Part shown: positions 40,434 to 49,015 of the stretch, in pieces
Layout of the letters: each line of letters starts with the position of its first letter
Numbering within the stretch: position 1 is the first letter of the stretch
NCBI GenBank assembly: GCA_937915865.1
Contig: CALGIG010000011.1
Coordinates: 62,001 to 126,000, forward strand
Direction: 5' to 3'
From: an uncultured Prolixibacteraceae bacterium
GTDB taxonomy: Bacteria; Bacteroidota; Bacteroidia; Bacteroidales; Prolixibacteraceae
Length of the DNA stretch: 64,000 nt
Translations under genes and position numbers: made by a program
Notes under the pieces: model-generated
Database searches by the model: none
What the model saw: only the letters and a program-made list of their open reading frames with translations
What the model was told of the DNA's origin: nothing

Positions 40434-42212
40434 ATGCGATTTATTGACTTGAAAATCAAGACAAAACTTGCCATAGCTTTTGGTATTTTGGTTTTGACGG
40501 CAATTTTAATGTCGGTTGATACTTTGGTGACTCTGTTTTCGTTCGATAAAAAAATAACACGGTTTTCAGAAGAATTTTTGCCACAGTTGAAAATATCAAA
40601 TAGTATTGGCAGCCAAACGCAAATGGTGGCTTTAAATATGGAAGGTTATTTTTTAACTGGCAAAACAGGTTATTTCGAAAAAGCAAGGAAGGAACTTGAT
40701 TCTCTTAAAGCATCGTTGGACCGCGGAGAAATACTTCTTAGTAAATCGAAAGAATTGGATAAGCTGGAACAAAGTTTAAGTGAAGCGAAGATATTGGTCC
40801 CGCAACACGAACAAACAGCTATGATGTCGTTTAAGTTATTCCAGGAGATAGATATGCTTCAGGCTAAGTTGAAATCAATTCAGGAAAAAGTTAAACCAGA
40901 AATTACCAACGCCAAAACAAAGAAGAAAATTTCAAGTCAGCAAGTTCCTAATACAGAATTTGATCAACTAAATGCCGAAATTGTTGAAAAGGGAAAATTA
41001 CTCGATGAAATGAAAACAAAGGATGGAGTCCTTTTGGCCAATTTAAGAAAAGCCTCTGAAGAACTGGATATATCGGTAATTAGTTATACCTCAACCATTA
41101 CGGCTGACTTCAAGAATACAATGAAATATTCTATGTTCTTTACTTTTGTGATAGTTGTAATCTCATTAATATTTGCTCTGTTTGCCATAATCTACATCTC
41201 CAGATTGTTAACTGCACCAATGGTTAAAGGCATTGAATTCACCAAAAAGTTGATTAAAGGAGATTTAACTGTTGAACTTGATGTAAATCAAAATGATGAA
41301 CTGGGCATTTTAGGTAATAATTTACAGACCATGAGCACCCGGTTCAGAGAAGTGGTGACATACGTTTCATCTACAGCCGAAAATATGTCAGCTGCCAGTT
41401 CCGAATTAAGTTCTACATCACAAATTGTTTCGCAAGGTGCATCAGAGCAGGCTTCATCAGCAGAAGAGGTATCGGCGGCAATTGAAGAAATGGCTGCAAA
41501 TATTCAGCAAAATACTGAAAACGCTAAAATTACTGAACAAATTGCAATTACTGCCGAGCAGAATATTTTGGTTGGAAGTAAAAAAGTGCACCAAACAATA
41601 AATGCTATGCAAGAGATTGCCGAAAAAACATCAATAATTGGTGATATAGCTTTTCAAACTAATATTTTGGCGTTAAACGCTGCTGTTGAAGCAGCCCGGG
41701 CTGGTGAACATGGAAGAGGTTTTGGTGTGGTGGCTTCAGAAGTCGGTAAATTGGCTGAACGTTGCAAGATCGCTGCTTTGGAAATAGAAAAACTTACCAA
41801 TACAAGTGTACGAAATGCGGCAGAAGTTGGTAAATTAATGAATGAAATAGTTCCTGAAATACAAAAAACCTCGCAGCTTGTTCAGGAAATAGCTTCTGCA
41901 AGCCGTGAGCAAAGCACTGGTGCTGAACAAATAAACTCGGCCATTCAGCAGCTTAATATGGTTACACAACAAAATGCAGCCACTTCCGAAGAATTGTCAA
42001 CAAATGCGGTTGAACTATCAGCTCAGGCAGAACATTTGAAGGAAATTATCTCTTTTTTCAATATTGGGAAAGAATATCCGAAAATTATTTCGAATCAGAT
42101 AGATACAATTGATGATAAACTCGGAATGGTTGCCAGGCACGAAACAAAGAAAGGTGTAATCATTGAACTCGATGATCCGGATGGCAATGATATGGAATTT
42201 GAACGATTTTGA
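40434..42212 (+). CDS. Methyl-accepting chemotaxis protein
   Basis: 592 aa. TM1 about 12-35, a helical periplasmic sensor region (about 36-220, long coiled coils as in four-helix or CHASE3-like sensors), TM2 about 225-250, HAMP, then the signalling domain. The hairpin tip IAFQTNILALNAAVEAARAGEHGRGFGVVA contains the CheA/CheW contact region. Gln/Glu pairs for CheR/CheB/CheD control are seen around EQASSAEEVSAAIEEMA. It is the only receptor in the cluster. Its ligand is not predictable. Confidence 0.93.
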   Translation: MRFIDLKIKTKLAIAFGILVLTAILMSVDTLVTLFSFDKKITRFSEEFLPQLKISNSIGSQTQMVALNMEGYFLTGKTGYFEKARKELDSLKASLDRGEILLSKSKELDKLEQSLSEAKILVPQHEQTAMMSFKLFQEIDMLQAKLKSIQEKVKPEITNAKTKKKISSQQVPNTEFDQLNAEIVEKGKLLDEMKTKDGVLLANLRKASEELDISVISYTSTITADFKNTMKYSMFFTFVIVVISLIFALFAIIYISRLLTAPMVKGIEFTKKLIKGDLTVELDVNQNDELGILGNNLQTMSTRFREVVTYVSSTAENMSAASSELSSTSQIVSQGASEQASSAEEVSAAIEEMAANIQQNTENAKITEQIAITAEQNILVGSKKVHQTINAMQEIAEKTSIIGDIAFQTNILALNAAVEAARAGEHGRGFGVVASEVGKLAERCKIAALEIEKLTNTSVRNAAEVGKLMNEIVPEIQKTSQLVQEIASASREQSTGAEQINSAIQQLNMVTQQNAATSEELSTNAVELSAQAEHLKEIISFFNIGKEYPKIISNQIDTIDDKLGMVARHETKKGVIIELDDPDGNDMEFERF

Positions 42213-42219
42213 TTTATAA

Positions 42220-43092
42220 TTGCTTGTGAAACTGGATTATTTTGAAATATCGGATGAACTTTTCGCTCAGGTTGCAAAAGTAATTACGCTTAGGTACGGA
42301 ATTAAAATGCCACCTGACAAGAAAATAATGTTCCAGGCGAGGTTACAAAAGCGTTTACGTGAATTAAATTTAAGTTCGTTTGATGAGTATATTCCAACCT
42401 TGTTTAATGGAGACCAAACCACTGATGAGTTCGATCTGCTGGCTGATTTTATTTCGACTAATAAAACAGAGTTTTTTAGAGAGAAAGATCATTTTCAAAT
42501 ACTTGGAGAGCAAATTTTACCTGTCTATTTAAAAAATCTACGGTTTTCATCCTTAGGTAATCTCGAAATTTGGTCGGCAGGTTGTTCCAACGGGCAAGAG
42601 ACTTATTCCATTGCAATACAGATCGAAGAGTTTATTCGTGTCAGTGGAATTCATTTTAACTATTCTATTTTAGCCACCGATATTTCAAGAAAAATGTTAA
42701 AACAGGCTAAAGAAGCTATTTATCCAATGAGCCATGTCGACGGAATGTCCATGGAACTTAAAAAACAATACTTACTGAAAAGCAAAAATCCGGATGAAAA
42801 GAAAATCAAAGTCATAAAACAACTAAGGGAAAAAATAACTGTCGGTTATTTGAACCTTATGGACGATGAATACCCGTTTAAAAATAGATTTGATGTAATT
42901 TTTCTAAGAAATACATTAATTTATTTTGAGCCCAAAACTCAGGTAACGGTATTGACTAAAGTACTTGAATGCCTTAAAACTGGTGGTTATTTATTTATAG
43001 GCCATTCGGAGTCGCTTATAAATCTTCAGTTGCCAATAAAGTCAATTGCCCCAAGCGTTTATTTAAAAATTCAACACAATGAAAAATATTGA
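42220..43092 (+). CDS. cheR: CheR protein-glutamate methyltransferase
   Basis: About 290 aa. No ATG is near the N-terminus. The start is TTG 42220 or, equally likely, GTG 42226. N-terminal helical CheR domain (AKVITLRYGIKMPPDKKIMFQARLQKRLREL), then a SAM-binding Rossmann domain (IWSAGCSNGQETYSIA, ATDISRKMLKQA, DVIFLRNTLIYF). It methylates receptor Glu residues and opposes CheB. It overlaps the next gene by 14 bp. Confidence 0.93.
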   Translation: MLVKLDYFEISDELFAQVAKVITLRYGIKMPPDKKIMFQARLQKRLRELNLSSFDEYIPTLFNGDQTTDEFDLLADFISTNKTEFFREKDHFQILGEQILPVYLKNLRFSSLGNLEIWSAGCSNGQETYSIAIQIEEFIRVSGIHFNYSILATDISRKMLKQAKEAIYPMSHVDGMSMELKKQYLLKSKNPDEKKIKVIKQLREKITVGYLNLMDDEYPFKNRFDVIFLRNTLIYFEPKTQVTVLTKVLECLKTGGYLFIGHSESLINLQLPIKSIAPSVYLKIQHNEKY

Positions 43093-43948
43093 TAACCAAT
43101 ACGAAAATGAGTTGGAACAATGTCAGTTACAAAGAATACAACTTCAGAAAGAAAATGCTGAATTACACGATGAACTGCACAAAGTAAATGTGAAACTACT
43201 TGAATCGGAACAATTAAAAGGACATTTTATTAGCAATGTCTCTAATGAAATTGTAAATCCGTTTTCAAGTATTGTGGCTCTTTCTCAAGGTATAAAACAA
43301 CTGAATCGGGATGAAATGCCTCTGGCACATCACATGGCTTCTCTAATTTTTGATGAGGCTTTTCATCTTGATTTTCAGCTGAAAAATATATTTGCAGCGG
43401 CATTACTTGAAGCTGGGAAGGAGGAAATTCAGAGCTCCGAAGTTAATTTAATTGATTTGTTTAAAACTGTACAAGATTACTTTTTTCCATTGCTTGAAAG
43501 GAAACAAATTCGCTTAATACATTTTCTGGATTGTTCAGGAACCTTTTTTACAGACAAACAAAAGCTCGAATTAATTCTTAAGAATCTGGTTAGTAATTCA
43601 GTAAAATATAGTCCAGAGAATTCAACTATTGAGGTACATTTCTCGTTATTTGAAAACAATTTAAAAATTGAGATTTCTGATCACGGAAAAGGAATACATA
43701 TTGAAGATAAAGCAATTGTATTCGATCGCTTCAAACAACTGGATGAAAAGATTAATTCTATAAACACAGGGCATGGTTTGGGATTATCAATAGTAAAAGC
43801 TTACACAGAAATGCTTGGAGGGAATGTAGAATTAATTGATAATATTGAAGAAGGAATTACTTTATGCGTAATTTTGCCTGAAAGTTCACCCAAAGAAGCA
43901 TGGGATGATTTGGATGGTTTTATACTTGATTCTGAATCGAGTTATTGA
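43079..43948 (+). CDS. Histidine-kinase-like protein with Asn in place of the phospho-His
   Basis: 289 aa, cytoplasmic. An N-terminal coiled coil (about 10-45) leads into a HisKA-like helix HFISNVSNEIVNPFSS, where the H box should read SHE. Here residue 56 is Asn (codon AAT, 43244-43246). The HATPase domain is intact: N box LILKNLVSNSVKYSPE, G1 SDHGKGI, G2 GHGLGLSIVKAY. So it should bind ATP but cannot autophosphorylate on the usual His. It may act as a scaffold, a phosphatase or a regulator of another kinase. It overlaps cheR and cheD (TGATG). Confidence 0.88.
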   Translation: MKNIDNQYENELEQCQLQRIQLQKENAELHDELHKVNVKLLESEQLKGHFISNVSNEIVNPFSSIVALSQGIKQLNRDEMPLAHHMASLIFDEAFHLDFQLKNIFAAALLEAGKEEIQSSEVNLIDLFKTVQDYFFPLLERKQIRLIHFLDCSGTFFTDKQKLELILKNLVSNSVKYSPENSTIEVHFSLFENNLKIEISDHGKGIHIEDKAIVFDRFKQLDEKINSINTGHGLGLSIVKAYTEMLGGNVELIDNIEEGITLCVILPESSPKEAWDDLDGFILDSESSY

Positions 43949-44436
43949 TGACTAAAAATATGTTGAATTATTTTTTTCTACATCCGTCATCTGTTTGCAT
44001 TAGTAAGGAACCATTATGGGTCACTACAGTCTTAGGGTCATGTGTTGCTGTTTGCTTTTTTGATCGAAAACAAGGGATAGGCGGTATAAACCATTACATG
44101 ATACCTTATTGGAATGGCGTAGGTTTGGAATCACCTAAATATGGAAATATAGCAATAATGCAGTTATATAGGCAGATGCTTGAATTTGGTGCAAAAAAAG
44201 AGGATATTGTGTGTAAAATATTTGGAGGGGCAGAAGTTTTAAGTGAGAAAGCCTCAGTATTTAATGTTGGACAACGAAATATTGAACTCGCCTATAAAAT
44301 GGTGACAGAATTAGGTATTTTAATTATTAGTTCGAGTACTGGAGGTAAATTAGGACGTAAAATTCATTTCAATACTGAAACTGGCGAAGTTTTACAAAAG
44401 TATTTGACAAAGAGTAACTTAAACGAAGCAAGATGA
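43948..44436 (+). CDS. cheD: CheD receptor glutamine deamidase
   Basis: 162 aa from ATG 43948 (TGATG junction with the preceding gene). The active-site motif VLGSCVAVCFFD with Cys32, and GGINHYMIP with His49, as in CheD, which deamidates receptor Gln to Glu. Pattern FGGAEV and GGKLGRKIHFNTETGEV also match. Its presence suggests a CheC/CheD-type or receptor-modification adaptation. No cheC gene is visible. Its stop overlaps cheB by 4 bp (ATGA). Confidence 0.92.
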   Translation: MTKNMLNYFFLHPSSVCISKEPLWVTTVLGSCVAVCFFDRKQGIGGINHYMIPYWNGVGLESPKYGNIAIMQLYRQMLEFGAKKEDIVCKIFGGAEVLSEKASVFNVGQRNIELAYKMVTELGILIISSSTGGKLGRKIHFNTETGEVLQKYLTKSNLNEAR

Positions 44437-45497
44437 TCAGGAAGACAAAAGTTTTAATTGTTGATGATTCTGTTTCCGTACAAAATGTGCTTCGGCAAAT
44501 ACTATCGGCCGATCCTGAAATTGAAGTGATTGGTACTGCAACTGATCCTTACGAGGCTGTTGCTAAAATTGCCCAGAATGTTCCGGATGTTATAACGCTT
44601 GACATTGAAATGCCCAGAATGGATGGATTAACTTTCTTAAGTAAATTAATGAAGCAACATCCAATACCTGTTGTAGTAATTTCGTCGGTAGCCGATGAAA
44701 CCTCGGATAAGGGTATACGGGCATTGAACCTGGGAGCCAGCGAAATCATTACCAAACCCAAACTGGCAACGCTTGAACAACTCGATGAATATAGTATTAA
44801 AATTACTGATGCAATTAAAGCCTCAGCTTTGTCGGTTAAAATGCGCGAAAATATTGCACGGATTAGAAAAAACAATAATCTGGCAATTTCTGTTGACCAA
44901 ACTACCGACGACTTGAAACGCCCCAGGGTATTATCCGAAAAAGTAATTTTAATTGGAGCATCTACTGGTGGAACAGAGGTAATTTCAAAGATTCTGAAAC
45001 ACTTAAGAACAGATTTGCCAGGTATTTTAATTGCTCAACACATGCCGGGCGAATTTACCGGAGCTTTTGCAAAACGATTAAATACCGAAAGTAATTTGTT
45101 TGTTAAAGAAGCCGAAGATGGCGATGTAATAAACGATGGTTGTGTCTATATTGCCAATGGTTTTAATCATCTTCAGTTAGTTAACGATGGTAGTTGTTAT
45201 AGGTGTAAATTGGAAATAGGTGTTCTTGTAAACCGGCATAGACCGTCTGTTGATGTTCTTTTTTCATCAGCGGCTAAGTTTTCAGGGAAAAATATAGTTG
45301 CAATATTGCTTACCGGAATGGGTGCCGACGGGTCTAAAGGGTTGCTTGAATTACGCAACAATGGCGCTAAAACATTTGCGCAAGACGAAAAATCGAGTGT
45401 TGTATTCGGAATGCCCAAAGAAGCAATTAAATTAAATGCTGCCCAAGTGATTGGCAATCCTGATGATTTGGTAAATTGGTTAAACTCATTGTTTTAA
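44433..45497 (+). CDS. cheB: CheB protein-glutamate methylesterase/deamidase
   Basis: 354 aa. Receiver domain 1-120 (VDDSVSVQNVL, ITLDIEMPRMDGLTF, KPK), a linker, then the methylesterase domain with GASTGGTEVI (catalytic Ser), AQHMPGEFTGAF (catalytic His) and LLTGMGADGSKG (catalytic Asp). It removes receptor methyl groups when phosphorylated by CheA. Normal length and gene order. Confidence 0.95.
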   Translation: MIRKTKVLIVDDSVSVQNVLRQILSADPEIEVIGTATDPYEAVAKIAQNVPDVITLDIEMPRMDGLTFLSKLMKQHPIPVVVISSVADETSDKGIRALNLGASEIITKPKLATLEQLDEYSIKITDAIKASALSVKMRENIARIRKNNNLAISVDQTTDDLKRPRVLSEKVILIGASTGGTEVISKILKHLRTDLPGILIAQHMPGEFTGAFAKRLNTESNLFVKEAEDGDVINDGCVYIANGFNHLQLVNDGSCYRCKLEIGVLVNRHRPSVDVLFSSAAKFSGKNIVAILLTGMGADGSKGLLELRNNGAKTFAQDEKSSVVFGMPKEAIKLNAAQVIGNPDDLVNWLNSLF

Positions 45498-45500
45498 TAA

Positions 45501-47069
45501 ATGGCAAATAGCATACAGGAAACAAAAATTCTGATCGTTGACGATGTTCAACTAAACCTTGAATTAATGAAAGAGATTCTTTCGGAGAAAGGTTACCAGG
45601 TTGCTACAGCAATAAATGGAAGATCGGCTATTGCCAAAGCAAAAGCTCATAAGTTTGATCTTATTTTACTCGATTTGGTCATGCCTGATATTGATGGCTT
45701 TGAAGTTTGTTCTATTTTGAAATCAAATCAATTGACTCAGGATGTTCCGGTAATTTTCTTAACTGCGAATAAAGAGAACGATAACATTACTAAGGGTTTT
45801 AATTTAGGTGCAGTTGATTATATACCTAAACCATTCAGCAGAGAAGAATTGCTGGCCAGGGTAAACCTGCATTTAACATTGAGAAAATACCAACTTGAAT
45901 TAATTCATTCAAAAGAAATGGCTGAGGCTACGGCCAAGTCAAAAGCGAGTTTCTTGGCTAACATATCGCACGAAATAAGAACTCCAATGAATGGAATTAT
46001 TGGTATGATTGATATCCTTAAAAATACTACATTAACAACCGAACAAAACGAGTATGTTGATATTATCGGAATATCAGGTGAAAACCTTTTGATGATAATA
46101 AATGATGTACTGGACTTTTCCAAAATTGAGGCTGGCCAGATTTCGTTTGAGCATATCCGATTTGATCTGTACGAAGAAGTTAATGAAGTTATTAAGATTC
46201 TTAAATACAAGGCAAAAGAGAAAAAACTTGAATTTTCATGTACAATTTCTTCAGAAATTCCCCACTTTTTGATTGGCGATCCGCTAAGATTAAAACAAGT
46301 ACTTATTAACTTGTGTACCAATGCGTTGAAATTTACTTCTGAAGGTTATGTGCATGTAGCAGTTAGTTTTGTGAGAATTGAGGGCGATAAGGTTAGGTTA
46401 AATTTTGAAGTTAAAGACACTGGAATTGGAATATCGCTCGAAAATCAATCAAAACTATTTAAATTATTTTCTCAGGCTGAAGCCTCAACTGCACGTAAAT
46501 TTGGAGGAACAGGTCTCGGTTTGGCTATTTCGAAGAATCTGGTTCAAATGATGGAGGGGGATATTAAGATAATAAGTGAAGAAGGGAAAGGGGCCACTTT
46601 TTATTTTGATGGGGTATTTGGTGTTTCCGAAGAAAGCTTACAAAGTGTTAAAAATCAAAAAGTAAACTTTACTTGTTCAGTTCCGAAAATGAAAATATTA
46701 CTTGCTGATGATAACGCAATCAATCAAAAAGTGGCAATGTTAAATCTTCAGAAGTTTGGTCACGATATTTTAATTGCAAACAATGGAGAAGAAGCTGTGA
46801 ATATTTACAAAACCGAAAATCCGGATTTAATATTTATGGACATAAAAATGCCTAAAGTAGATGGAATTGAGGCTACTATGATGATTAGAGATTTTGAAAA
46901 AATAAATAATATTGTATCACCGATTCCTATCGTGGCTATGACTGCCAATATTCATGACGAAGAGTTGTGTTTAAAGGCTGGGATGAATGCTTATTTAAGT
47001 AAACCATTTAATGGTAAGGATCTTGAAAATCTTTTTGAAAGCCTGTACCAACAATGGGATAAAAGTTGA
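45501..47069 (+). CDS. Hybrid sensor kinase: receiver - histidine kinase - receiver
   Basis: 522 aa, cytoplasmic. First receiver about 8-125 (VDDVQLNLEL, LILLDLVMPDIDGFE, PKPF), then HisKA with an intact H box (FLANISHEIRTPMNGI), HATPase (LINLCTNALKF, DTGIGI, GGTGLGLAIS), and a second receiver from about 395 (LADDNAINQKV, LIFMDIKMPKVDGIE). It has no membrane or sensor domain, so the N-terminal receiver is its probable input, presumably phosphorylated by CheA or another kinase. It follows cheB by 3 bp and probably forms the output of this Che system. Confidence 0.92.
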   Translation: MANSIQETKILIVDDVQLNLELMKEILSEKGYQVATAINGRSAIAKAKAHKFDLILLDLVMPDIDGFEVCSILKSNQLTQDVPVIFLTANKENDNITKGFNLGAVDYIPKPFSREELLARVNLHLTLRKYQLELIHSKEMAEATAKSKASFLANISHEIRTPMNGIIGMIDILKNTTLTTEQNEYVDIIGISGENLLMIINDVLDFSKIEAGQISFEHIRFDLYEEVNEVIKILKYKAKEKKLEFSCTISSEIPHFLIGDPLRLKQVLINLCTNALKFTSEGYVHVAVSFVRIEGDKVRLNFEVKDTGIGISLENQSKLFKLFSQAEASTARKFGGTGLGLAISKNLVQMMEGDIKIISEEGKGATFYFDGVFGVSEESLQSVKNQKVNFTCSVPKMKILLADDNAINQKVAMLNLQKFGHDILIANNGEEAVNIYKTENPDLIFMDIKMPKVDGIEATMMIRDFEKINNIVSPIPIVAMTANIHDEELCLKAGMNAYLSKPFNGKDLENLFESLYQQWDKS

Positions 47070-47088
47070 AAACTGAAATATTCGAAAT

Positions 47089-47496
47089 ATGGAAATTTCT
47101 GATATTACTTATTTATGGCCCGGTAAAACAATTCTTATAGTTGAGGACAACGAAACCAGCAATATTTATTTTGAGGCTGCATTAAGGAAAACTCAAACAA
47201 CTTTGTTATGGGCTAAGAATGGCTTGGAGGCAATTGATATAGTAAAAAAGAACCAGAATATTAATCTGGTACTTATGGATATTAATATGCCTAAATTAGA
47301 TGGTATTGAAGCTACACGGCTTATTAAGAAACTTTATCCGAAAATAATAGTAGTTGTTCAAACTGCATTTATTTTATCGGGAGAAGAAAGAATGTGTCAG
47401 GAAGCCGGATGCGATGAGTTTATAACAAAACCTATTCGGCTGAAATATTTACTTGATACAATTAATCGTTATTTAGGCGTAACTACTTTGATATAA
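47089..47496 (+). CDS. Single-domain response regulator
   Basis: 135 aa, one receiver domain: acidic pair IVEDNETSN, phospho-Asp in LVLMDINMPKLDGIE, Thr in VQTAFILSG, Lys in FITKPIRL. No output domain. It resembles the C-terminal receiver of the preceding hybrid kinase and is the last gene of the Che-like operon. Its 3' end overlaps the convergent ATP-grasp-like gene by 28 bp. Confidence 0.9.
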   Translation: MEISDITYLWPGKTILIVEDNETSNIYFEAALRKTQTTLLWAKNGLEAIDIVKKNQNINLVLMDINMPKLDGIEATRLIKKLYPKIIVVVQTAFILSGEERMCQEAGCDEFITKPIRLKYLLDTINRYLGVTTLI

Positions 47497-48692
47497 GCGC
47501 TAAATCTGGTATTATTTTTAGCTTCATTTAGTAGCAAAAAACCGGATATTATTTTTGATTTGCTTATTAATTGAGTAGAAGCTAAATTTTGATTTATCAT
47601 TGAATATAGCATTTGGGAATCACCATGAAAAATCTCAAATTTTCCACTACTTTCCCGGTTAATTTTATTTTCTAAAAGTTTTGCTAAAATTCCCATATTC
47701 ATTCTACAGTTTATTTCAATGCAAGGATGAATAAACAATTGGTTTTGATACTCAAACATCATGGCATCAATGCCTATATATCCCCTGTAATTTATTGAAT
47801 AAATCGAATTAACTAGTTTATTTTTAATTAGTTCAGCTATTATTTGAATTTCTTTTTCCTGATTGATCTTGGTTGTTGGGTTTAATATGTCTGGTTTAAT
47901 ATTTAGAAAAGTACGCTGATATTGCCCATTTGTATTTGTTTCAAAAAAAGAGATACCTAAAAAGTCAATTTCGTTTTTCGACTTGATCTTGAATTGAAAT
48001 GAAAAATCCAGTTTTTTTTTCAGATATGGTTCTGCAACCAGGTAACCTTGTTGTTTTATAATTCCAGAAATCCATTGTTTTCGCGTTCTGTCAAGTTCAG
48101 GTTTTCGAATCATTTGTATACCTCTCCCGGAAGAACTTAAAGGTGCTTTTACTACAAGTTGCTTATGTATTTTAAGTTGGTATTCTATTTCGTTAATGGT
48201 GCAAACTTTTGTTCCGGTTAACTCTGTCGGTATTAAATTTTTGTTTGGTTCAGAATTAATTAGCGTGTTCAAAAGTGATAATGAAGTAGCTCTTTCATAA
48301 AGCATTTTATGTGTCTCGCACCAATTAAAAACTGGGCTATTTTTAAATTCAGCTGAACATTTTTCTTTCAGATTTGCTAATTTATAATGTGTTGCAGGGC
48401 TCCAACCCCATGGAATTATTTCGTTAAATGAACCGTCTGGCATTGATTCAAGTTCTTCTTGAGTACTAAAGTGTGGAACTTGAAACCCAGCGTTACTTAA
48501 GTTCTCGATGAATTTCTCGTCTGGCTTATTCTCTGTTAATACAAAATCGGTTTCCGAACAAAAAACAAATGGCAAGGTTGCCAAATCTTTTTCCATTTGT
48601 TGCAAAAGCAATGGAGGCTGGTAGCTGAACGAACCGTTGGCTACAGCTAATTCACAGGTCGGGTTGAAATAATAAACATTACCTACTGGCAT
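47469..48692 (-). CDS. ATP-grasp-like protein of unknown function
   Basis: 407 aa, no signal peptide or membrane segment. The centre reads LVVKAPLSSSGRGIQMI, like the ATP-grasp glycine-rich lid. Near the C-terminus PCIEINCRMNMG fits the metal-binding E-x-N loop of that fold. The N-terminal part (YYFNPTCELAVANGSFSYQPP, PWGWSPATHY) is conserved-looking but unassigned. It would ligate a carboxylate to an amine or thiol with ATP, substrates unknown. TATTTTTG at 48723-48716 fits a -7 box about 24 bp upstream. The gene is divergent from the cysteine operon. Confidence 0.6.
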   Translation of the reverse strand: MPVGNVYYFNPTCELAVANGSFSYQPPLLLQQMEKDLATLPFVFCSETDFVLTENKPDEKFIENLSNAGFQVPHFSTQEELESMPDGSFNEIIPWGWSPATHYKLANLKEKCSAEFKNSPVFNWCETHKMLYERATSLSLLNTLINSEPNKNLIPTELTGTKVCTINEIEYQLKIHKQLVVKAPLSSSGRGIQMIRKPELDRTRKQWISGIIKQQGYLVAEPYLKKKLDFSFQFKIKSKNEIDFLGISFFETNTNGQYQRTFLNIKPDILNPTTKINQEKEIQIIAELIKNKLVNSIYSINYRGYIGIDAMMFEYQNQLFIHPCIEINCRMNMGILAKLLENKINRESSGKFEIFHGDSQMLYSMINQNLASTQLISKSKIISGFLLLNEAKNNTRFSAYIKVVTPK

Positions 48693-48775
48693 TTATCTGT
48701 TTTTTGAATCACGTGCAAAAATAAAGTTCAATTTTACCAACTTGATGAATTAACGGAAAATAAACGTCGAAAAGT

Positions 48776-48805
48776 TTTGATTTGTAAAAAATGACTCTAT
48801 TTTTG
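48776..48805 (+). promoter_or_regulatory. Promoter of the sulfite reduction operon
   Basis: TTTG (48776-48779), 18 bp, TATTTTTG (48798-48805), close to the Bacteroidota consensus TTTG-N19-21-TAnnTTTG. It predicts a transcript from about 48809 with a leader of about 200 nt before the first structural gene. Confidence 0.6.
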
Positions 48806-48872
48806 CAATAAATAGAAATTAAAGATCGGTAAATCTTTTTTATAAAATCTTAATTCATAACAGCAAATCGTA

Positions 48873-48947
48873 ATGGCAAATTTTTTCTACATGTGTATGT
48901 GTTGTATGTGGGTCTGCTCAGTTTTGCCGAAGGAGGTTGTTATATAA
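48873..48947 (+). CDS. Cys/Met-rich leader peptide (putative attenuator control peptide)
   Basis: 24 codons, ATG to TAA. Its core MCMCCMWVC has four Cys and three Met within residues 7-15, a composition that chance rarely gives. It lies between the operon promoter and an intrinsic terminator, directly ahead of genes for sulfite reduction to sulfide. By analogy with trp, his and other leader peptides, ribosome stalling at Cys codons when Cys-tRNA is low would let transcription pass the terminator. A strong AAGGAGG stands at 48930-48936, inside the ORF after the Cys codons. GAAGG (48929-48933) can pair with CCTTC (48978-48982) in the terminator stem. Confidence 0.65.
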   Translation: MANFFYMCMCCMWVCSVLPKEVVI

Positions 48948-48973
48948 TTGTGTGAAATCTTAAAAAGTATACC

Positions 48974-49005
48974 AAGCCCTTCTGGTCACCAGGAGGGCTT
49001 TTTTT
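48974..49005 (+). terminator. Intrinsic terminator / putative attenuator before the sulfite reduction operon
   Basis: A 12-13-bp G/C-rich stem (48974-48986 with 48988-49000, one G-T pair, tight loop around TCA) followed by seven T (48999-49005). It lies 11 bp before the first structural gene, where a plain 3' terminator has no upstream gene to serve on this strand apart from the leader peptide. Confidence 0.8.
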
Positions 49006-49015
49006 ATTACAATTT

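Noticed and set aside
48930..48936. AAGGAGG as a ribosome-binding site
   Set aside because: No start codon follows at a proper distance, and this phylum rarely uses such sites; it is noted only as part of the leader ORF.
48806..49015. SAM or other known riboswitch upstream of the sulfite operon
   Set aside because: I see no SAM-I core (GAGGGA with paired arms) or SAM-II-like pattern; the Cys-rich ORF and terminator explain the leader better. A covariance search would settle it.
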